Origin: Allolobophora icterica
Lineage: Eukaryota; Annelida; Clitellata; Crassiclitellata; Lumbricidae
Direction: 5' to 3'
Assembly: GCA_963556255.1 (NCBI GenBank)
Contig: OY744607.1
Location: 1,623,627 to 1,687,626 of the forward strand
Length of the DNA: 64,000 nucleotides
In this document: positions 54,995-64,000 of the stretch, piece after piece
Layout: each line of letters begins with the position of its first letter
Position numbering within the stretch: the first letter of the stretch is position 1
Position numbers and translations under genes: made by a program
The notes under the pieces: model-generated
Told to the model about the DNA's origin: nothing
What the model saw: the letters and a program-made list of their open reading frames with translations, nothing else
Database searches by the model: none

Positions 54995-54998
54995 AACG

Positions 54999-55056
<58 letters not shown>

Positions 55057-55190
55057 CACACCCCACCCCACACACACTCATGTACACATACTCACCCCCA
55101 CAAACACGCACACACATATACATACAAACACATATACATACAAACACATACACATACACACACATGAACACACACATACATACACACGTG
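54995..55190. repeat. (TA)n and (CA)n-rich microsatellites
   Basis: A TA run at 55000-55050 followed by CACA/CATACA-rich sequence. Confidence 0.95.
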
Positions 55191-55424
55191 CATAGATATT
55201 GATATTGATGTCTGTATGTAAAATTGCTACTTGCAATTCTTCTTGAACATCTGAGTAAAGGAAATTACACTTTCATGCCATTAGTGGTAAATAGTAGCTG
55301 TATTGGTTAGAACGTACGTCGCATGCACCTCTGCATGCGGTTCCTGGTAGCCTTCCAGAGATGGCTTATTTGACAGATTTAAATCTTGGGCTAGCAAGGT
55401 CCGTGTATACAAGGAAATCCTAAC

Positions 55425-55520
55425 TGGCGCGGCGCTCATTCAAACAGAATCTCATCCGATCACTTCATTGAAAACTAAGCAGGGTCGGAGCCACATTGGC
55501 GCTATAAAAAGACATGTACA
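55425..55520 (+). repeat. 5S rRNA-derived SINE fragment
   Basis: GAATCTCATCCGATCACTTC followed by AAAACTAAGCAGGGTCGG resembles the internal control region of 5S rRNA, and the sequence then ends in the GGCGCTATAAAAAG tail of the local SINEs. It is a SINE3-like element rather than a 5S gene. Confidence 0.6.
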
Positions 55521-55984
55521 TTTATATTATTCTGAGCAATGTGTGCTAACTAATGAATGTTCTTTTCTTAGTGACATTTGACATTGCTTAGTCCAGCGCA
55601 GAGTGCGCCTCAGATTGTTTTTCTCTTAGCAGTGCACCATGACAATCTCTAATTACATGAACAAATTTACTAGCTGAAGTAAGACGTATAGGAAGTGGAT
55701 CTAATTTAATCTAATTTGATTATTTTAATCTAATTTAATTATTTCTATAGCGCAGCTATAACGACAAAGACATAAATCGATGGTCGCTTCAAGTGAAGTA
55801 GTTGTCAACCATCTGCGAGGGACTGCTTGGTGGTGGTGGAGTCGTGTGTTGAGAGCGTCGTTGCCTGTCGTCGCCCCTCTTGCAAACGATGGGGGAGGGG
55901 TGACTAATGGGGCAGAAACGAAATGATTGGGTCACATGAAACGTTGGTATTTGCGGTTCTTCCTCTCCCTGTATCTGTGAGCTC

Positions 55985-56190
55985 TGCTCAGTCGCTTGCG
56001 TAATTTCGTTCTCAACTTAAAACTTACTTCTTTCAAATTGCTTATCCACCATAGACTGCCTCTCTGTCTTAGTGGACTGATCTTCTGGATGTTGACCTGA
56101 CTACGGCTTAGTTTTGGTACATCATCGGTTGATGCCTGGTGCATTAGACACTGGCGCGATAGAAGTTACCAATTACAATTACAATTTGTT
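55985..56190 (+). repeat. LINE 3' end plus dispersed tail, plus strand
   Basis: RLRNFVLNLKLTSFKLLIHH-like carboxy terminus, then GGACTGATCTTCTGGATGTT and the tail ending GCGCGATAGAAGTTACCAAT with ATTACA units. It is the cleanest link between ORF end and tail. Confidence 0.65.
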
Positions 56191-57715
56191 AGGTTGTTCG
56201 ACCTGGACGTAAAAGTGTCCATTTCATAAGTTTTATCGATAAAAATGGGTAGTTAACCTACACTCCTCAAAACTATACTACTCTACCCGACACCATCCTA
56301 CAATCTTACACTGCAATAACACTACAACAGAATACACATGCTACACAAATTATACTACATTACCCCGATCGCATCACCTTGTCTCGTCGGCTTAGCATGC
56401 GTAATGCGTATACTCTCACATAACACAGGGCAGGGCCAGTAGATAATGGCTGGCAGTTTTTTTTACGATTAACTCATACCCATTCACATTTTGACAACTG
56501 CTGTTACAACGACCTGAATCGGACTAGATCAAGGGCTTAACCACCGACCACATCAAAGGCGTACCGACAAGTTAAAAGACGAAAAGGCCGCTTTGCATTG
56601 TTATAACTTCCGCATCGTTAATTCCTACTACGACGTTACCTCACTATGTTGCCTCCTCTCTGCATTCTCTGCAACCAGATTCGGATCTCCACTGGACGTC
56701 CTTGGACAACCCCCTCTGTCTCAACCCAGCGCTCGTGAATAAACTGGTGCCCTGCGCTTAGCTTTCGAACAGCCCTTTAGAAATTTGGTGTTTACAATTA
56801 CGATTACGATAAGGTCCTACCTGTAAAGGTGAGCGTGCAGGGCTCAACGTACGAATCTTCTAAACTTTCCGGTGAAGTCAGGTCGAAACGGAAACGTTAG
56901 ACGAACATCCTTCGCTATGCAAGAGGCGATCGTGTCGACATAATGACTGACCGAATTTGTCCACTTTGAGACTGCCCCTCAGTCACACGACGCTCACATA
57001 CCACGCTGAATTGCTCAGATGCCCTGCGTAGCACAAGTATGTGTGGCAGTTCCTCAGACTGGAAGCGTTTCAGTTCGGTTGGTATTTAGTTGCAGGGTAA
57101 GTAGTTTTACCCTCAGCCCACGTTGGCTGTATATATACGCATTCAAGTATAAAGTATCTATAGGTATGTGTAGTTGTGTACGACAGGACCTTACAGGCTG
57201 AACGTTTAGAACATACATCAACATGCATAAGATATATACAGAGATATATTTGTATTCAGCATAGTGTGTACGTTGAAACTACATACATATGCGTAATACT
57301 TTTATATATACATATATATGTATATATATCTATATGTATATATATACATTGAGTAGTACTTTAGTATGCCTATATATATACTACGCTACAGTGTATAATT
57401 TAAACCATGTATACACTATATATAGCAAAATAGATGTATATATGAGTATATCGAGAAATGCATTTATAGGCCCGTATAAGACGTATTTTTACTCTACATT
57501 AACATATGATATATATATAAATATATATATATATATACAGATATAAATAGTGACTATGTGTACATATATATAGTAAGATGTTTAGGTATATTATTTAGGT
57601 ATCGAGTGAGACACGATGACGATTGGTTGTGGTGCCTTGTTTGGCCACAGTTCACTTGGCACAGGAATCCAGAGATGATGAAGTCTATACACTGACATTG
57701 CGTCGGTCTACCCAC
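56190..57715. other. Intergenic DNA without a supported gene
   Basis: Mixed sequence with TATATA-rich parts at 57240-57600. A possible minus-strand micro-exon near 57058 is too weak to call. Confidence 0.4.
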
Positions 57716-57724
57716 TCTCTTTTT

Positions 57725-57906
<182 letters not shown>

Positions 57907-58939
57907 CTCTCTCTCTGTCTTTCTCACTTCTGTCTCTGTCTCTGTCTCTCTCTCTTTATGTCTCTGTCAGTCTTTCTCACTCCGTCTCTGTCTACCTCTC
58001 TCTGTGTCTCTCTCTCTCTCTGTCTTTCTCACTCTCTGTCTATCTCTCTCGTTCTCTGTCTCTCAATGTCTTTCTCACTCAGAGACAGAGAGAGACAGAG
58101 AGACAGAGACAGAGAGCTGCTAGTATCTGATCTGTTGTATTTCAATCTGGCTTCTCCAATAGATTATGATATGTTCTTCCGATTTCACTCTCAGCGACCA
58201 TCGAATCATCTTGGGAATTTTGATAGCGGCGCTATAGAAGTCATTAGATTGGATTAGATTAAATTGCTCCATGCGCCGAGGCAAAGAAAATGAAGTCGCT
58301 AGCACCTCATACCGATGAATGCCTCTCAGAGGTTAGCTTAAAGGACTGCTCTTCTTCTTCAGAAAAATCGCGAAAGCTTTCACTGCCTAAACATCTTTGA
58401 AACGATCTGGCCATCATTTCTCGATGTCTAGAAAAAACCGCCCAAAATTCAACCCCCTACTCTTGTAACGGTTCCAGCGCCTTTGGTTCGCCCTGCATCA
58501 CCCGTTTGATGGTTCGATGAAAGTGGGTGCAAAGCAATGGGGCACCCTCGCTTGGCTGAATGTGGCGTTCGCTGTTACGCACGAATTACTGTTGCCTAAA
58601 GAACTGGCGAGCTTGACTGGGTTTTGAAATCGTCACGGTCGACTGAACCCGTAAACATACATACACAGAAGCGGACAAGGACGCAGGCAGTAAGAGGAAG
58701 ACACAGGAAAGCAGAGGTGGAGGTATTAACTCTAACTCTTTGAAGAGTGACTCCACGTCACCATAAAACATTATATCGGTTTCAATTTTGACATATTTAT
58801 GGCTGAACATCTTGGTATTTGTGTTATTACTTAGGATTTATTAGTAATAACTTTTCATTTATATTATATAAATTATAAGAAATTACTATTCCTGTTGTTT
58901 GTTGCTATAACTATTCTTATAATGATAATGGTAGTATTA

Positions 58940-59265
<326 letters not shown>

Positions 59266-59384
59266 TGAGATTAATTTTCACATATTTAGTATCTGACTCC
59301 TGAGGGATTATATGTAGGCCTACCTCGGGGGTAAAAAAAATAATAAGGTTAATAATTAATTTTCAGCATACACATATTTTCATT

Positions 59385-59600
59385 CCGGTGGCAATTGAAA
59401 CTCTTGGACCAGTGAACCATAACGGCATGTCGTTGATAGCAGATAAAGGCAGGCATCGGACCAACATCTCTTTCGACAACAGGGAAACAAGCTTCCTGTT
59501 TCAAAGCTTATCAATCATTATTCAACGCTTTAATGCAGTCGCTCACCTAGGTTCCTTAACAATATCGCAGCAAAAAGTCGCTCGGCCGTTCCAGGAATAA
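59385..59600 (+). pseudogene. LINE ORF2 C-terminal fragment, copy 3
   Basis: AIETLGPVNHNGMSLIADKG and LFQSLSIIIQRFNAVAH match the end of copy 2 at 52696-52860. Only the last 70 codons remain. Confidence 0.75.
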
Positions 59601-60149
59601 TTTTTTTTCTTTTATATGTCTCCGGACAATGTTTTATCTACCTGGGGATCTTTGATACCCCGGGGCAAAAATAATAATAATGATAATAATAATAATTCAT
59701 TCATTCTCGAAATTATAATGATAGGAATGTTATTATTATTATATTTAAAACTATTACTTGTATTATTAACATTTTACTTATATCCATCGAGAGAACAGAT
59801 TATCGAATAATAAATGTATTTAAAAGTACATAATCGCGTCTGATTCGTTTTTCTGGAGATGGTTCTACACAAATTTGCTATTACTATTAAAACGATCTGG
59901 GAAACCAATGTCCGAAGACATTGTCTGTGGATTTATAGAACTTACCTTGACCGTTGCGTTAGGCAGATGTTCGCTAGGTTTTGTATAGTGGATTCAACAA
60001 GCAATGAGCCGGATTAGCCTACTTGGGGTTGTGACCTTACCTTGAACTCCACGTCATCTGACGACCGCTAAGCCCTCCATCCTTTTATGTTCGGTAAGAG
60101 AGTATCAACGTAAATTGGGAGATTATCTAAGCTAATCTAATCCATCTGT

Positions 60150-60430
60150 CTTAGTGGACTGATCTTCTGGATATTGACCTGATTGCAGATTGGTTTTGGT
60201 ACATCATCGGTAGATGTCTCCTTGTGCATTAGACAGGTAGCAGGACAGGGCTAATTAATATTTCGCATATATTAAGCGCCACTATCTAGTGACCAAGTAT
60301 CAATCGATGGCGCTGAGTAGTTGTAAGTGAAGGACTTGCTCAAGGTCCCTACACAGTAACCGTCTGATGGGATGAGGATCAGATCCGCATACTCTCCGCG
60401 TTACAAGGCCAGCGTTGTAGGAAATTGACA
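60150..60430. repeat. LINE tail followed by minus-strand SINE
   Basis: GGACTGATCTTCTGGATATT tail at 60150-60240, then a reverse-strand tRNA-derived SINE to 60430 with CTTGCTCAAGGTCCC. Confidence 0.6.
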
Positions 60431-61414
60431 ACTGTGTCTCCTCTTTGGTCGTCGTGGTCATGTCTAAAGGTCAGTCTATTGGAAACAGATACTAATGTTG
60501 CTAGAAAGCTCACAGACACGAACTGTCTGATGCCAGAACACACTCCATGACGGCTTTGTTAAATTATTACACCTTTTAAAAGCATCAGAGTTGGAGTTGG
60601 GCTGTGAACGCCTCGGAGTATAGGTCATCTCGGAGGGGTGCTATATAAGTCCCATAACTGAACCATGTCCAGTCGAGGTCCGAGTCCGATGGCCAGAGAG
60701 ACCAGAGAGTGTTTCTGTAACTTTTCTGAGTGTCTATCAACGGGTTTTCTATATACACATTTACATATATTGTATTACATATATGGACCAGTGCATATTT
60801 TAAGGAATTTAGACTACTGGGACAAAATCAGCCATGGATCAAGTTGATGACCTTTGTTTGAATTCCTCTCCAAAAACCTTTGATGACCTTTTTTAGGACT
60901 TCATCCCCCGAAAAGGTTTATGACCTTTTTTCGGAATTTCCTGACACTGCGTTTTACTGATTCTTATTTTACTACTGGGGCAAATCTTAAAACTCTTGCA
61001 ACAGTTTGTCCCACTAGTTATACTTTAAACATACATTGCCTGGGACAAATCAGCCTAACTACTGGGACAAATCCTAAGACTACTGGGACATTTGTCCCAC
61101 TAGTTATACAGTTAAACTATGCCCTGATATGGGCCCATACAAGTCCATATTTAAATGCGCTTATCTTTGTGTGTCTATGTTTATTATGTAAATGGTGACA
61201 TTCGCCATAGCTTTCAAGTTGTCGAGGAAAACTTTTTCCATTCACAAATCTCTCTCTCCTCGCTGTCATCTTAATATTATTACAGTATAAACAATTGTGA
61301 CAATCACCGCAGCCAACAGTAAACTTTACAGCAGTGTAATTCAGTTAACGCTGAAGGTAAGTTAACACCTTCCAGGTGACACCGAGTTTGGGTATAAATA
61401 AAGAAAAGGTAGTA

Positions 61415-61580
61415 GCTATATCATCACATCATCATATCATATCATGTCATATCATCACATCATAATATCATCACATCACATCACCATATCATAGCATGTC
61501 TTCACATCACCATATCATATCGTCATATCATCATATCATATCTTTACATCATCATATCATATCATCATATCATCATGGCA
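61415..61580. repeat. (ATCATATC)n repeat
   Basis: Irregular ATCATATC/ATCACATC units. From 60430 to here no gene is supported. Confidence 0.9.
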
Positions 61581-61689
61581 CTTGGTATAGTGCCTTTCCG
61601 TAGCAGACATGTCCGCATACACTCCAGTTTTATTATGCGTCTGTGCTGACGCTCGAAGAACTGGTCTCATTACACGAAGGCACTGAGTG

Positions 61690-61965
61690 AGTATCTACGT
61701 ATATGTTTGTTTCGTATGCTTGTCTGTATGTCTGTCTGTATGTGTATGTGCATACGTGTAAATATTTACTCAAGTATCTGTGTATGTATATAGTATGTTC
61801 TTGTATATATGTATATATATGCATGTGGTGTATGTATGTATGTATGTATGTTGCATGCATGTCACTATGTATGTATGTTTGTATGTATTTATGTAAGTAA
61901 GTATGTATGTATTTATGTTTGTTTGTATGTTTGTAAGTATGTATGTATGTATACATCTGAACATT
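61690..61965. repeat. (TATG)n-type microsatellite
   Basis: GTATGTATG-rich imperfect repeats. Tyr/Cys/Val and Thr/His/Tyr frames here are artefacts. Confidence 0.93.
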
Positions 61966-62069
61966 TATAACGTCCGGAAGCAATACACTAGTCAAGTAAG
62001 ATGCATAAATCGACGATATTCCCCGCCCGCACAAACCCCAGTGCACCTGGTCTCTCGGCTCAGCAAATG

Positions 62070-64000
62070 CTACTCGGCCTCGGAGGCTTTGACCGGCGGA
62101 GAGTTCGTCGTCGAGTTGTAAGTGTCGAGTATTGTGTTCTTGATGACGGTTACGTCCCTGTCCTGTACAGAGGCGCAGGACTTGCTCTGGACTGCCTCAC
62201 AAGTGACTCGAACGTTTGACTCGACGGGAATCCGCCGAGAATCGTTGAGTATCGTCCTTCCGACCGCCGCCACTATCTCCTTCAGGTCCTGTACCTTGTA
62301 AACGGTCTCCATGGGAACGAGCAGCACTTTGACGGAGTCCGTCTGCGTGACGTCGACGGTCGCGTCGTGCGTCACTTCCGTGTTGTGCGAATGTTCCTGG
62401 TTCTCGTATTCGACGACGAAGTCCGGTTTCGTTGCCATTGACGACGGAACAAGTGGTTGTGATGATTCCGCACCGGCGGACGACTGCGTTGCTAAGACGC
62501 CGTTGCTATTGACGACGTCGTTGCTACTGGCGATGTCGTTGTTAGTGACGACACCGCTGTTACTGGGGACGCCGTTGTTATTGCCGGCGCCGTTGTCATT
62601 GGCGACAGGGTTGCTATTGACGACAATGTTGCTATGCGAATTGACAGCTTGGTCGTTCAACGGTTCACCGGAAGCTGATGCCGAATGGGGCTGGTTCGTT
62701 AGGGAAGGGGCTGGGACCGCGGGGGTGATTTGTCGCCCAATCTGGGGTACGCTACCTCCGGGTTCAGTCATGCGTATCGTCCGACGCAACTGGAGTTCAC
62801 GGAACGGTTGTTCTGAGCGATCGCGACTACGTTCTCTCAGCTTTGAGGCCGGCCAGGCGATTTTCAGCATCACCGTCTGAGTCGTTACCTCGTCCGAGAG
62901 AACCTTGACGACACGCTTCGGTGGATGTGGTTGATGAACTGTGACCGGATCGACAGAGTGGCGATTTGCAACCGTCTGTTCGATGTCAGTCTCTCCAGCA
63001 TCGTTCGAAGGTCCTGTAGCGGTGTTTTCCGCTTGACTGACTTCAGAAATTTCGGGAATATCAACGTCAATTTCTGCCCTACTCTCTTCTATGTGTTGTG
63101 AATCGTCATTTCCGTGCGATTCAGTTCTGGCACCAAGTTCAGTAATGCATGACGGCTCGGCAATTTCGTGTGCAGTCAAGCGTTTCTCTTCTTCCACAGC
63201 TGCTTCGACATCGCCACGTGTCCTTTCCGTCTGACTCTCCAGATGTTTGGAATCTTCGAGAGATCGATCCAAACCGCCAGATTCTTCGAGTCTTGCTTCG
63301 TTAACTTTCTCGTCCTCAATTTCACGGTTGACTGACCCTGTTGTATCGTTAGCGGTGTCGCGTGGTTCTGGCTTCAAGAGCTGTTTACTCGCAGCAGCGT
63401 CACGATGACTTTGCACAAAGACTGCATGACTTACGTCATCCGCTGAACCACGCGACACCGCTGGCGTCAAGGTGTCATCAGAGTCATCGCCTGAGTCAAT
63501 GTCTTTTTCTATTGAGGACTTGACTTCAGTGCCAGCGATGTTTCGTTCGAATGCTGCGTCCAAGGCAGCGAACAGTAACTCAGTCGGATTTTCGTCTACT
63601 GTGGCATCGATCTGAGGGCGGTTCTGAAGGTTACTTTTCTCAGGTTGTTCAACTGGCAGAGACTTGGGCTTCGCGAATAATTCTGGCGATTTTTGTATGG
63701 ATGTTGCGTTGACTATTGCGGGATTTTCAATGGACAAAGAGTTGGGCTTCGCTATTAGTTCTGGGGATTTTTCTATGAATGTTGTGTCGACTATTTCTGG
63801 GTTTTCAACTGAAAAAGTTTTCGACTTTGCGATTAATTCTGGCGATTTTTCTGTGGCTGTGGCGTTGACTATTTCGGGGTTTTCAACTGGCAGAGATTTG
63901 GTATCTGTGTTCGATTCTTGAATCAGTTCTACGGTCGTGGGTCCCGATCGTAAGTCCTTGTCCAGGTTCCCGTAAGTTTGTAAGACACTTCGAGAACTGC
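62070..64000 (-). CDS. Large acidic repeat-rich protein, 3' exon (partial)
   Basis: The minus-strand frame is open from the window end to the stop at 62070, at least 643 codons; the ATG-less start at 63737 is a TTG inside it, so the gene begins outside the window or in an upstream exon. Near the right edge are three tandem units with VENPEIVNAT and EKSPELIAK; the middle is acidic and Ser/Thr/Glu-rich; residues encoded near 62500-62650 are Asn/Ser repeats (NNNGVPSNSGVVTNND). The last 100 residues are less repetitive (VKVLLVPMETVYKVQDLKEI). No signal peptide or membrane segment is visible. I do not recognise a family. Codon use and GC content differ from the AT-rich surroundings, supporting a real host gene. 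Confidence 0.65.
   Translation of the reverse strand, partial: SSRSVLQTYGNLDKDLRSGPTTVELIQESNTDTKSLPVENPEIVNATATEKSPELIAKSKTFSVENPEIVDTTFIEKSPELIAKPNSLSIENPAIVNATSIQKSPELFAKPKSLPVEQPEKSNLQNRPQIDATVDENPTELLFAALDAAFERNIAGTEVKSSIEKDIDSGDDSDDTLTPAVSRGSADDVSHAVFVQSHRDAAASKQLLKPEPRDTANDTTGSVNREIEDEKVNEARLEESGGLDRSLEDSKHLESQTERTRGDVEAAVEEEKRLTAHEIAEPSCITELGARTESHGNDDSQHIEESRAEIDVDIPEISEVSQAENTATGPSNDAGETDIEQTVANRHSVDPVTVHQPHPPKRVVKVLSDEVTTQTVMLKIAWPASKLRERSRDRSEQPFRELQLRRTIRMTEPGGSVPQIGRQITPAVPAPSLTNQPHSASASGEPLNDQAVNSHSNIVVNSNPVANDNGAGNNNGVPSNSGVVTNNDIASSNDVVNSNGVLATQSSAGAESSQPLVPSSMATKPDFVVEYENQEHSHNTEVTHDATVDVTQTDSVKVLLVPMETVYKVQDLKEIVAAVGRTILNDSRRIPVESNVRVTCEAVQSKSCASVQDRDVTVIKNTILDTYNSTTNSPPVKASEAE

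Noticed and set aside
55440..55510. 5S rRNA gene
   Set aside because: Only the central part resembles 5S, with several changes, and a SINE tail follows.
56990..57060. Minus-strand micro-exon with NCHTYLCYAGHL
   Set aside because: Splice-like signals exist, but it is short, has a stop soon after and no phase partner could be identified.

Overview
The window is animal nuclear DNA, most likely from a marine invertebrate. Introns, tRNA- and 5S-derived SINEs, several LINE families, hAT elements, a Gypsy-type LTR retrotransposon and long microsatellites all point to a repeat-rich metazoan genome. No species can be named from the sequence alone.

The main feature is a Maverick/Polinton virus-like DNA transposon at about 8.4-23.4 kb. 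It encodes a retroviral-type integrase with a chromodomain, a phospholipase A2 with a zinc ribbon, an A32/FtsK-type packaging ATPase, penton-like and double-jelly-roll capsid proteins, an adenain-like cysteine protease and a protein-primed-type family B DNA polymerase. Around these lie a pX/pVI-like membrane-active protein, a dUTPase-fold-like protein, a two-helix membrane protein, a DUF8207-like protein, a SAP+NUMOD1-like DNA-binding protein and a fibre with a phage-type shaft and C1q-like head. Together these could replicate, package, mature, dock and integrate a virion genome. This copy is damaged: the left end is lost in a (TA)n tract and three reading frames are shifted. Strong hairpins sit just 3' of several of its genes, and one minus-strand gene lies on a segment bracketed by a 29-bp direct repeat.

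1-8.1 kb: degenerate tandem repeats, a TIR-bearing DNA transposon with TA target duplications (4161-5893) and an array of host repeat units that also resumes to the right of the Polinton. 23.6-30.5 kb: decayed LINE reverse transcriptases, a hAT-type element and a copy of a roughly 3-kb segmental repeat whose second copy lies at 38.6-41.8 plus 48.4-48.8 kb.

30.5-34.6 kb: a minus-strand C-type lectin gene, four exons whose splice sites and phases agree, with minisatellites in its introns. Two more phase-compatible minus-strand exons lie at 49.5-50.7 kb and may belong to the same or a neighbouring gene. 37.1-38.3 and 39.6-40.2 kb: two hAT insertions with perfect 8-bp target duplications. 41.8-48.4 kb: a Gypsy-type LTR element on the minus strand with near-identical LTRs of about 1.5 kb and an open but internally deleted gag-pol.

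50.8-62 kb: microsatellites, LINE 3' ends and SINEs. 62.07-64.0 kb: the 3' part of a large minus-strand acidic, repeat-rich coding exon that runs off the window.
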